64,000 nt of DNA from Fagopyrum homotropicum. Taxonomy: Eukaryota; Streptophyta; Magnoliopsida; Caryophyllales; Polygonaceae. The stretch is taken from assembly GCA_033239125.1 (NCBI GenBank), contig BSWB01000001.1, positions 55,147,501 to 55,211,500 on the forward strand. Reading direction: 5' to 3'. Positions 45,179 through 55,000 of the stretch are shown here, in pieces. Every line of letters starts with the position of its first letter. Positions within the stretch are counted from its first letter, which is position 1. The position numbers were made by a program, and so were the translations under genes. Under the pieces are notes generated by a model. The model made no database searches. It saw nothing but the letters and a program-made list of their open reading frames with translations, and was not told where the DNA came from.

Positions 45179-46708
45179 TGACCGAAGGTATTTCTATGGT
45201 CGTCTATACCCAATCAAAAGTAAATCCCGACTTAGCACTAAGCACAAGTATAGTGATTAAGTAAGGGTCGAACCCAAGAGAGTTAAGGTGTTTTAGATGC
45301 AATTATCGATTATAGTGACAAATGACACAAAAAGGGGGGGTTTGGTTGAATTGATTCACTAAAACTTATGAAAACGAAAAATGCGACAAGTAAGACAATA
45401 ATGGATGAATCTACACTAGGTTGATTCTAAGGATGCAATTGCTAATTTGGTGAGTTCCTTTTACAAGTTTTCAAGTAATCTCCCGTCTCGATCATATATA
45501 TGTGTTGAGCCAACCGGCATCAACACAACTTAACAGGTTAAAGTTCCGTAAACCTACAAGAACGAATAACAAGTAAGCTTTCAAATAAAGACAAAGGGAT
45601 ATAAAGAGAAGATTAAAACCGTTAAACTTATCTTTATATTTATGTTCCTTTTCCTCAAGTAATCACAACCCTTTATTACTTAAAGTTGCTACTAGACAAA
45701 AGACCCGAACCCGGAACCTATTAATCCTAGTTGTTTACATGCACTTTAGAACCTAAGGTGATCAATCTCAAGCAATAGTAAACATGCAATTTAGTCAATG
45801 GAGATCAAGGAAACACAAAATATTACTGAATGAAAACTTAGATTAAAAAGAACTTATAACCAAGGTAACAATGCAGCTTCAAACCAACCCAATGTAGCAA
45901 GGGAGTTAGCAACTCATTACAAGGAAGCAAGACAATCTAATCGGATAATTTGTTGACTAACTAGATGATAAGATGGATGATTCTAGCAATCAACCAAGGA
46001 CTATTTATACTACAAAAGGCACAAAATAGGAGTAAATGGCTGGCCCAAATCCGCCATCTTAAATGCCATAAAGGTGGTGTAAACAACTGGAGTAAAGCTT
46101 CTGGTGTTAAACCGCAGTGGCGGCCTTCAAGAAACGCAGTGGCGGTTTAGGCAGAATCGGTTGATCTTCTTCAGAGCCGCTGGGGTGGCTAGACAATTCC
46201 GTTGGGGCAAATCTTCAATGCTCTTCAACGTCTGACCTTTCGCCTTTCTTGACATGTTTGACGCCAAGCCGCCGGGGCGTCCCTATGTCAACGTAGGGGC
46301 GGTGACATAACCTCTTCGTCTTCCAGCTCCCATGTTGAGGCGCATGCAGTGCCGTAGTAGAAGGCGCATGAGAGCTGGTCTTTGTTTCGTCAGTGGAGGA
46401 CACCGTAGGGGCGCCAAGGAGTGGCGCAGGGGCGGTGACACGCTTCATGGTTGGCGCTGGTGAAAGTGCAGGGAGCGCTCCGAAGTAAGACGTCACCCGC
46501 AGGGGCGGCTGCAAGGATCCGCTGGGGAGGTGAGGCAACAGAAGCTTTGCTTCGTGATCGATCTTCACTCCTAAGTGCTTATAACTCCTTCTTTAGCTTC
46601 TTTTGATCTTCTTCTTCTGGACCAAGGAGTTAGTACCATAAACCGACACTAATGCAATAAAAAGACTCTAAAAACTACCCTAAATGATAGTGATTCCATC
46701 ACCTATCA
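45179..46708 (-). repeat. 5' LTR of the TR-GAG element
   Basis: It is colinear with 41694-43221. The TATA box (minus) is at about 46000-46011. Differences between the two LTRs are mostly single bases, with a few in the GC-rich cluster at 46105-46530. Confidence 0.94.
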
Positions 46709-46969
46709 CTATAATAGCCTAGTTACTATGCAAAGTAACACACACTCTAGTATAACACTATTTAGATCTTCCAATGGAGTTCTTGTGTTTTCTCTCTCTA
46801 AGGGGATAAAACTTTTGTGTAAATGAGATAAAGAAAAACAACGAATGAAGATGATTAGGTTGCTTGAAGACGTAAAGATGTTGTCCGTATATGCTTGTGT
46901 ATTTTTTCTTCTTCAACCATCATCTTCATTTATACTCTTCTATGGAGAGGTCTTCTAGCCGTTGGTGAG
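46709..46969 (-). repeat. 5' LTR of element C, second segment
   Basis: It continues the LTR after the TR-GAG insertion and matches 31847-32097. It is cut by Ath2 at 46970 within ctagccgttggtgag. The last 5 bp, gtgag, would be the target duplication of Ath2. Confidence 0.9.
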
Positions 46970-48641
46970 TGTTCGCCCTAAAACGTGCATGCAATCAAGT
47001 CTTAGATTTATAAAACTAGAATAAAAGCAAGCGAACCCGCAGTGTACAGATCGACGTAGGTTAGCAAGTATTCCAGAGTGTCGATCACAGGGATTTGGTG
47101 AAACAAAACCCAGTCTCAAGTTATCGAGCAATAAAAAGGTAAAGCTTTGTAAGTATTGGGAAAACAACAACCCTAAAGATCCAGGTATCTAATTGTAGCA
47201 ATCGATTCAAGATATACTAAAGAACTAAGGGCAGAGTTAGGAGTTGCAAAGGTATGCTAAAGTAAAGCAATGTACGGTTAAGTTCCAAGAATTTATATGA
47301 CTTATCTAAAGACACTCTCTATAAAGGTTGTTGAGGCTTCAGTATAGAAAGGATGTATGGACAAGAATTAATCTCAAATACCCAAACTTGTAACCCAAGG
47401 ATCAAGACGAACTAAAACGATTAAGGTTGTGACACTCAAAATCGAAATAGAGGGTGATGAGTCTTACTACTACCTAGAAAAGGGTAAAACAAGACTAGAT
47501 TAAAGCTAATCTTTAACCTTGGATCAAAGTAAAAACAAAGTTCGTAAACTAGGGTAAATCACGGTCAGATCTTGAGAACCACGACCGTGGAACTCCAAGA
47601 ACAGGCCGTGATTTGGGTTCGTCGACGAGATCTCTCTAACTCTCAGGGTCCAATCAATTTACGATCGATCTATCATCATCTAAGCCACAAATATCAACCC
47701 TTCACCTTTGAATTGCTAAAGGGTTTTAGCCAACAATCATTGTCATGATATCAATATTCGAATCAAATAAAATAAAAGATGAAAACCCTCGAATACTTAA
47801 TAAAACTTCAAAACCAATTCTCAAATCTGTAACACCATAAGCAATGTTTGATGGATTCAAAATATATAACACAAAACCTCACAAGAATCTAAGGTAAGTA
47901 TGAAGAACAAGTTGTCAATCGGTCTTCAATGTCAAAACCTTAGAAAGAGGTTAAAACCTTCGGCGATCTTCAATCCACCATTGGCAAGAATGCTCCAAGC
48001 AAAGTAAGCGGCCGTCAGCGTCCGTCGGCGTCTCCGCGGGATCAAACGCAAATGTTGCGAGATTAAGCGGGCGTAAGCACGGATCCCCAAAACTCTTTTT
48101 TCCGACCTTTTTATAAGACAGGAAAGAAATAACCATCCAGGCCCATCACGGAAATAACGTGGCAAATAAAGACTCGTCAAAAGATCGCCTAAATCACGGT
48201 CTCAAGGGTTTCCACGACCATGGTTTAGGGCGTGGAAATGGATTACGGTCTCTTGTGACTTCCACGACCGTACTTTAGGCCGTGTAACTTACTGGAATGC
48301 TCTACGCTCATGATGCCAAGATCCACTGTCGTGGTTTAGAGCGTGGACTCTTCTAGGGCTGTAATTCAAGGCGTGGAAGTGTAGAATACTTGTACTCCTT
48401 CCTTAGCTTCCTTGATGTGTTCCTAATCCTCGAACATGATCGAATCCTCTCTTTTCTCTCTCAATAGCTCCCATTTAGCTCCTTTTCTCCTACAATCAAC
48501 ACAAAGCTAGTGTAGACATCCATATCGACAATAATAGAGGAACAAACTAAAAATTGCTTCTAAACTTCATCCATGTACACAATATTAAGGGAAAAACAAC
48601 CAAAATAAGTGCCTAGAATATTGCAATATTTCATGCTAACA
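46970..48641 (-). repeat. 3' LTR of Ath2 (1672 bp)
   Basis: Minus-strand termini are TGTTAGCATG and GGGCGAACA. A TATA box (cttataaaaagg, minus) lies at about 48107-48117. CCACGACCGTGG-type motifs recur at 47570-47640 and 48195-48380. It is related to, but clearly diverged from, the Ath1 LTR. Confidence 0.92.
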
Positions 48642-48669
48642 AAATACCCCATACTTGTCACTTGCTTGT

Positions 48670-50405
48670 TGTTAGCATGAAATATTGTGATATTTTAGGC
48701 ACGTTTTCTAAGTGTATTTGATTCATATTGATAGTCATTGATTGAGCATAGATGCATTTGTGAGCTAGTTTGTCTATAATGTCGATATAGAGATCTACAC
48801 AAGCTTTATGTTGAGTATAGGTGATTGAGAGCTATTTTCGAACGGAATCGAGAAAAGATGGAGTTGTTGAGCAACGTCCATGGATTGAGGGCATTCTTAA
48901 GAGCAAAAGGAGTGTCAACTTGAGGAATGCACGAGGATAGGGAAGAATCACGTTCTTGCCCTAAACCACGCTCTAAAATACGGCCGTACTACTTTCCACG
49001 TTCAGTTCCACGGCCGTGGAACCATGGCTAAGGAAGCGTGGTTCATTCCAGCAACTTCTACGGCCGTGGAGAAGATGGTTCAAACCGTGTTGAATTCCAC
49101 GCTCTAAATTACGGTCGTGGAACCTTCCACGACCGTGATCTTGGCGATATTTTTTGCCACACTTTAAGCCACGATCTTTTAAAAGATTGGTCCGGGCCAC
49201 TACTTCATCATACACTATAAAAGGACGGACGAAGAGAGATTCCATCACCTCTACTTAGACGCACTTTCGCCCACACCTTGCTTGAGAGATCTTTGCGACT
49301 TTTGCAAAAGACGGATTTTGCGCTCATCCTTGGAGTCGCCCTAATCTCGCACTTTGGTGGAGATTGTGATTGAGATTTCCGGATTGACGGAAGATCGAAG
49401 ATTCGGAAGATTGTTCGCAAGAAGATTCCTCTTCTTGTTTAGGTTTGATTTAGAAGACGGATTGACATCCCGTTGTTCTTTCTTATCTAAGATTGTGTTT
49501 GTTTGTTCTATTCCGAATCTAGTGACGATATTTGTTCTTGATTGTGACATTGAGATTGTTTTGAAGTTTATTGAAGGTTTTCGGAAGTTTTCATCTTTCA
49601 ATCTTTTAATTCTTGAAATTGATATCAATATGACTGTTGTTGGCTAAAAACCCTTAACAATTCTAAGGTGAAGGGTTGATAGTTGTGGCTTAGATGATGA
49701 TAGATCGATCGTAAATAGATTGGACCTTGAGAGTTAGAGAGAATCGCTGACGAACCCTAAATTACGGCCTGTTCTTGAGTCCACGGCCGTGGAACCTCAA
49801 GAACTAACCGTGATTTCCCTTAAGTTTACGAACTTGCTTTTACTTTATTCCAAAGTTAAAGATTTGCTTTAACTTAGTTTAGGCTTGTCCTTTTCTAGGT
49901 GGTAGTGAAGCCTCAACAACCTCTACCTCGATTGTGAGTGTCACAACCGTAATCGGTTTAGTTAGTCTTGACCCTTGGATTACAAGTTTGGGTATTTGAC
50001 ATTAATTCTTATCTTTAGAACCTTTCTATATTGAAGCCTCAACAACCTTTATAGAGAGTGTCTTGCAGGTGAGTCATATAAGGTTTTTGGAACTTCACCG
50101 TAAGATTACCTTACATTAGCATACCTTTGCATATCTTAACTCTGTCCTTATATCATTAGTATATCTTGAATCGATAGTCACAGCTGGATACTTGGATCTT
50201 TAGGATTGTTGTTTTCCCAATAATTCGAAAAGCTCTTACAATTACTTGCTTGATAACTTGCAACTGAATTTGTTCCCCCTAAATCCCTGTGTTCGATACT
50301 CTAGATATCTTGCTTAACTATATCGATCCGTACACTGCGGGTTCGCTTGCTTGATTTCTAGTTTTATAATTAAAGCTTATTTGCACGCACGCTAAGTGGC
50401 GAACA
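48670..50405 (+). repeat. 5' LTR of Ath1 (1736 bp)
   Basis: It runs TGTTAGCATG..GGCGAACA. A TATA box, ctataaaagg, is at 49215-49224. The palindrome TTCCACGGCCGTGGAA is at 49006-49021 and its core is repeated at 49781-49792, among many half-sites at 48960-49200. The open frames within (for example 49354-49647) are in transcribed LTR sequence and lack homology to proteins. Confidence 0.95.
49215..49224 (+). promoter_or_regulatory. TATA box of the Ath1 5' LTR
   Basis: ctataaaagg, about 545 bp after the LTR start. An identical site lies in the 3' LTR at 55515-55524. The start of transcription would be 25-35 bp downstream. Confidence 0.75.
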
Positions 50406-50411
50406 AGTTTT

Positions 50412-50429
50412 TGGCGCCGTTGCCGGGTA
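50412..50429 (+). promoter_or_regulatory. Primer binding site, tRNA-Asp type (Ath1)
   Basis: TGGCGCCGTTGCCGGG matches the tRNA-Asp complement over 16 bases; the last two (ta) differ. It lies 6 nt after the LTR. Confidence 0.92.
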
Positions 50430-50507
50430 TTTGGTCTAGGCCGAATTCGGTTTTCGGTTGTCAAGCTTGGGAGCTTCTCCCTTGTTATTTGATATCTTTT
50501 TGAGTGC

Positions 50508-50903
50508 ATGCGCAAGTCTAGGAACACCGGAGACCTCTTACCTCTTGATCAAGAGCTTGAGAGGACGTTAAGGCAAAAGCGCAAGGAAAAGAAGATGGCT
50601 GAAGAACACGAACGTGATCTTCAAGCGGAGTTAGCGGAGAAAGAAGCTCAACTCCAATGGAATGAGAATATTCGCCGGGATGAGATGGATCGTCATCAAT
50701 CCCAAGTTAATGATCTGAAGGACATGATGTTCCAGATGAGGATAGAAATAAGCAACCTTAAGAATAAGGGGAGCAAGAAATCCTCAAGGAGGGGATCAAG
50801 ATCAAGAAGAAGAAGCCATTCATCCGCTGATGATAGTGATTCTTCCATGCCAAGATCTATAAGGAGAGAGCAAAGTGGGAGAGAAGCGTCTCCTAGACCT
50901 TAA
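50508..50903 (+). pseudogene. gag: gag N-terminal fragment (Ath1)
   Basis: The open frame of 131 codons starts MRKSRNTGDLLPLDQELERT, matching the Athila gag N-terminus (compare Ath-A at 1922), then a charged helical stretch and a Ser/Arg-rich segment (SSRRGSRSRRRSHSSADD). From about 50850 the DNA becomes integrase-derived and the last 15 or so codons read that DNA in the wrong frame. The capsid domain is absent, so this cannot form particles. A stretch of 27 nt at 50849-50875 is repeated almost exactly at 50941-50967 in the integrase part. Confidence 0.88.
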
Positions 50904-51228
50904 TGAGCTGGACGAACTCCGCTTGAACGCTTATGAAAACGCCAAGATCTATAAGGAGAAAGCAAAGCGTTGCCAAGATAAGCATATCATTCCAAAGGAC
51001 TTCAAAGAAGGAGATCAAGTTCTCCTCTTCAATTCAAGGCTTCGTCTCTTTCCAGGTAAGCTCAAATCTCGTTGGACCGGACCTTTTCTAATTAAGCGTA
51101 TTTTCCCCCATGGTGCAGTTGAAGTATGGGGTGAAGCGGGCGGGAGCTTTAAGGTGAACGGCCAACGACTCAAGAAGTACACGCCGGAACTCCAAGCTGA
51201 AGAGTTCGCGCCTACAGCACTCGAATAA
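50878..51228 (+). pseudogene. pol: Integrase C-terminal fragment (Ath1)
   Basis: The frame reads GEKRLLDLNELDELRLNAYE, then KEGDQVLLFNSRLRLFPGKL, KSRWTGPFLIKRIFPHGAVE and VNGQRLKKYTPE to the stop at 51228. This is the GPF/Y region of Athila integrase and matches Ath2 at 60900-60442. The catalytic core and zinc-binding domain are deleted, together with protease, RT and RNase H. It is the downstream side of the large internal deletion. Confidence 0.92.
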
Positions 51229-51269
51229 GTGCGAGTTTGGTCTAGCTACGGACCTTAAACAAAGCGCTT

Positions 51270-51287
51270 CTTGGGAGGCAACCCAAG
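51270..51287 (+). promoter_or_regulatory. Conserved hairpin after pol (Ath1)
   Basis: CTTGGGAGGCAACCCAAG: 6-bp perfect stem with a 6-nt loop, 42 nt after the pol stop. Ath2 has the same stem at 60385-60402 with one loop change. The surrounding block is strongly conserved across Athila elements. Confidence 0.8.
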
Positions 51288-52058
51288 GTATTGCATTTTT
51301 GTTTTCGTTTTCGATTCATAGTTTAGCTTAGTTTAGACGTTTTTGCTTTGTTTTGCCTTCGATTCCTTCCGGTATGTTCGTGTTTTTGGATGTAGGAACG
51401 ATGGAAAAGGAAAAGGAAAGAATAATGTTGAAGAAAAGTGATGAAACTTGGACTTTGGAGCATTACAGAGAGTTCCACGGCCTAAACCACGGTCGTGACA
51501 GCTACAGTGACCGTAATTTCCAAAAGCCTTTGAAAAATCACCAAAACCACGGTTCCGTACATTTCCACGGCCGTGGAACCCCCCGACAGACCGTGATTTT
51601 CAAAATTTTGCCTGTCACTATATAAACCACATTCTTCACCAAAACACTCCACAAATACCTAATTCCACGACCCAAAACGCCGAATCCACGCCCTTCCTTC
51701 CAAATCTTCGTTCCTTAATCGTTTTCGACGATTCTTCTTCCCAAATTGAAGAAAATTCAACCACCAACGAGATCCAAGAAACGAATCGAGCGGAAAATCA
51801 CCACGGAACGCACAATTCGGATTTTAAAATCCGAAACCTAGGTTTTTTTTCCCTCTTCTTGATCTTTGTCGATTTGGTTCATTTTGCTAGATATTTTAGG
51901 AAAAACTGATTGAAATTGGAAGAAATTAGACTAGGGCTGCCTGATTGCTGAGTTTGAGTGTTGTTTGCTGAGATTTGCGAAAAAACCAGACGAACCACAG
52001 TCGCTGCCAGTTCCACGGCCGTGGAATCATCTAGAACAGGCCGTAATTTTGAACAGTG
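51288..52058 (+). other. Spacer between pol and the 3' ORF of Ath1
   Basis: Non-coding. It carries TTCCACGGCCGTGGAA at 51563-51578 and 52011-52026 with half-sites around both, a TATA-like ctatataaa at 51618-51626, and then about 430 bp that resemble a 5' UTR. Ath2 has the same order at 59601-60384. An open frame at 51353-51625 is probably translated linker-like sequence and is not called. Confidence 0.75.
51618..51626 (+). promoter_or_regulatory. Internal TATA-like site upstream of the 3' ORF (Ath1)
   Basis: ctatataaa in the context cactatataaaccac, 441 bp before the ORF start. Ath2 keeps it at 60044-60052 (minus), about 450 bp before its ORF. It could drive a separate transcript; there is no direct evidence. 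Confidence 0.5.
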
Positions 52059-53636
52059 ATGGACTTTGTGAGGAGAGTTTCTGGGAGAATCAAGGAGAAG
52101 AAGAATGACCAAAACAAGAAGAGGAAGGGTAATCCCTCTTCTTCTTCATCCTCTAGAGCACCACCACCCTCTTCCCCTTCACCTCCATCATCACCTTCAT
52201 CACCCTCACCTCCTAGCCCTAGAGTACCGAGCATTCATGCGGATCACCTCGATGCACTCGAGAGGATCCATGAGAGACCTGTGATTGGACCTAGGTATCT
52301 ATTGTTAGAGGATCTAGCTCCTCTTAACATTATAGACGACCTTACTTGGCTCTTGGATAGAGCCGGACTAGTTGTCTTCTCGGCTATCCGAGAAGACGCC
52401 TATGAGGAGATTACGAGGGAGGTTGTGACGTCTTTCGAGCACAGCCATGTGGATAGGACCGTTTCTTTCCATCTTATGGAAAGAAACTATGATTTTACCA
52501 TCCGTGAGTTCGGGACCTTCTTTGGGTTCCATGAGACCTTCAATGGTCGCTTTCCTAGTGGCGTTTACGCCAAAGACTTTTGGGAGGAGGTTACTATGAT
52601 ATACGCCAGCGAGGACCGCTGGCAACCAGTTGACACCAAGGCTAAGTTGATGTACCACTTAGCCTTGAAGATTGCTCACCGTGTTCTTTCGGAGTGTCTC
52701 TTCCCTAGGACGGAGACGCCCCAAAAGATCAAGACGGATGAGCTCTTTCTGCTATACTCTATGATGTATGGGCGCCGAGCTGACTGTGCCACCCTCTTAG
52801 CTGCTACTATGAGCAAGCTTAAGAACAAGAGGAAGGGCAACATTGGATATGGTGGGATAGTTACCCATCTTGCTAGGGCGTTAGGAGTTGATTTTTCTGC
52901 ATGTACCCGTATAGCAGCCGTACCCTTAAGACTTCATGCCTTCATGACTAGAGGTCTCATCTTCCCTACACATAGAGGTCCGCCTGATACGGCCATGCCT
53001 TGGGAGAGCAGGACGGGTAGGGGTATTGAGTGGCTACCGGAGTACTCCATTATGGCTGGACGCCATAATTGGAAGGAGACGTTCGCTGCTATGCACGCGA
53101 ACAGGATTGCAGCTCCCCCATACGTCCCACCACCGCCCGTAGTTGAGGAGGAGGAGATGAGGGATCAGTTTGAGGGTGGAGGAGGAGCCGAGCAGGAGTT
53201 TGGCACGTTTCCGGATCAGCCGGATGCGGCCCCCGATGTGCCTAGACGTTCTCCACGTCCCGCCAGAGCTTCAGGCTCGTCTTCTCGCCGTGCCAGCGTG
53301 AGTGAGAGACCCACTTGGGCAGAGACACCTCCTGCATGGTATGGAGCTCCACCTCCATGGGATACACAAACACCATCTGCACCAGCACCAGCACCAGCAC
53401 CAGCACCGTCCGACGCTCCAGAGTGGTACAGTCATGCTCCGGGATGGTATAAGCAGATGCCGGATTGGGCTACTGGTCTTTCGGAGAGAGTATGAGCATT
53501 GGAGATTCGAGCCGATGCTAGAGATGGACGCTTGGATGATCTCGATCACATGATGAGAGATGTTTACCGCCAGCAGTTTGGGCGGTTTTATGATCCTAGC
53601 TTCTCTCCATTCCCGCCTCCACCAGCGCCGCAGTGA
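52059..53636 (+). pseudogene. Athila 3' ORF (ATHILA ORF-1-like), one nonsense codon (Ath1)
   Basis: ATG at 52059 begins MDFVRRVSGRIKEKK. The frame is open for 478 codons to a TGA at 53493-53495 and then stays open for a further 46 codons to 53636, where the reading (MMRDVYRQQFGRF, PFPPPPAPQ) matches the Ath2 C-terminus; so TGA is a single internal stop. After a basic, Ser/Pro-rich start comes a conserved domain: PRYLLLEDLAPLN, FSAIREDAYEEITREVVTSF, FTIREFGTFFGF, ALKIAHRVLSECLFPRTETP, IGYGGIVTHLARALGVDF and GRHNWKETFAAMHANRI. This corresponds to the ATHILA ORF-1 family (PF03078). The C-terminal third is acidic and Pro/Trp-rich (APAPAPAPAPS). No membrane helix is evident. Function unknown. It is the best-kept frame in the window. 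Confidence 0.88.
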
Positions 53637-55000
53637 TGATGATTGCATGACCGACAGTTTTAGCCGCTCCACCGCCATTTTGTGAGTTTCTTTTTCTTTT
53701 CTTTCTTTTCTTTCTTTCTTTTGAACATTAGGGACAATGTTTGTTCCAAGTATGGGGTGGGGTGTGACTAAAAGTTGTAATAACTCTTACTCACTATGTT
53801 TGCTTATATCGAGACTATCATTGCATGTTCATTATATTGTTGAACGTTTCATTATTGCATTGCATGAAAAAGAAGTTTGAAAAACCCATAAAAATTGAAA
53901 AATTTTGAAAAATTTTGTGCTTCTAAGGAATTGAGATGATTTCCATGATAATCGCTACTTGTGAATTGAGTTTGATGACAATTGCATGCTTAAACGAATA
54001 GTGAATTGAAAAGAATTTGAATGAGTTGATTATGCCTCTTTTGCAAGTTTCATAATGTGATGAATGTTACCTAAATCATGTTGAGGAATTGAAGTTGAAA
54101 TCACACTCTAAGTTCATATGCTTCTTGTTGAGATGATTAAGGCAATTCGATTTTTCTTTCTTCTTTCTTTGATCATTTAGCTCCTCATTGAAATAATGAC
54201 CTCCTTTACCTATCCGGGAATTTGGAGAAGTTGAATGAAAAAGGCATGTTTGATGTGGGAGGGCCATGAAAGCAATACTATGCATTCAAAGGAATAGAAA
54301 GAAATTATAGGTTTGGGGAAGTCAATCATGACGATGAGTAACTCGGCACCATTCACATAGCCGGGTGTTTGTGTCTTGCCAAAGTCGGATTGAGCGATAT
54401 TCCTAGCGGATTATGGTATGTGCACTAAGGGTTTGAGGAATCTCATAAAAATTGAGAAATGCCAATCTCCTAGGCTTCGGTTTTTGTGCACCTCTATCCA
54501 TAACTCCAAAAGTAAAGTCGAAAAATGAAAAGAAGAGAGCGAAGCTCTAAGTTGAATTGTTGCGGAAACCGCAAGGGAGGGAGAAAGGAGTAGTTGTCCA
54601 CTTTCCCGGATTCATGCACCACATTCCTTAAAGTTTCCTTCCCTTTCCACATTCTAGACCTTTTTCTTTGAAAGTCCTTAAGATCAAAAGAATGTTATAT
54701 GACTTGGTGATCTAAATTGAAGTTTCTTATGATTGATTTTGATAATGTTTAAGGGTTATGATGTTTGTATGGAAGTTTGATTGATTCATGAGCTTTCTTT
54801 ATTCTTTACTCTTTGATTAAGTGTATGAAAGTCCTATAAACAATTGAAGCAAGATTTGAGAATGATCTATTGTTTAGAAGGCACATTCATCCAAAAGAAG
54901 TATTTCTTTGAGAAGGTACACATATTTCATCCTAACTCTTGTTTTTAAGCTTTTGAAAGACCTTGCTTAGGGACAAGCAAGTTGCAAGTATGGGGTTATT
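53637..55000 (+). other. 3' UTR of Ath1 with second polypurine tract
   Basis: Non-coding, 1.36 kb. The tract CAAGTATGGGGTGGGGTGTG at about 53748-53766 is preceded by GGGACAATGTTTG. The LTR-adjacent PPT is GCAAGTATGGGGTTATT (54984-55000). In between the sequence is AT-rich and matches Ath2 56712-58056 in reverse. Confidence 0.8.

Larger units (their letters stand above)
41689..46713 (-). mobile_element. TR-GAG: gag-only Athila-like element with paired 1.53-kb LTRs, TSD CTATA
   Basis: LTRs at 41694-43221 (1528 bp) and 45179-46708 (1530 bp) have TG..CA ends and are flanked by CTATA at 41689-41693 and 46709-46713. The uninterrupted target sequence is visible in the other LTR of C at 31847, which confirms the site. 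The internal region (1957 bp) has a tRNA-Asp-type PBS, one gag gene, a purine-rich tract and a PPT, but no protease, RT or integrase. It must depend on enzymes made elsewhere. This fits the class of terminal-repeat retrotransposons with only a gag domain. Confidence 0.93.

Noticed and set aside
49354..49647. Plus-strand open frame of 97 codons, nearly identical at 55655-55948
   Set aside because: It is duplicated because it lies in the Ath1 LTRs; no protein similarity.
52031..52658. Minus-strand open frames opposite the Athila 3' ORF
   Set aside because: They are mirror images of a Ser/Pro-rich coding strand and show no family features.
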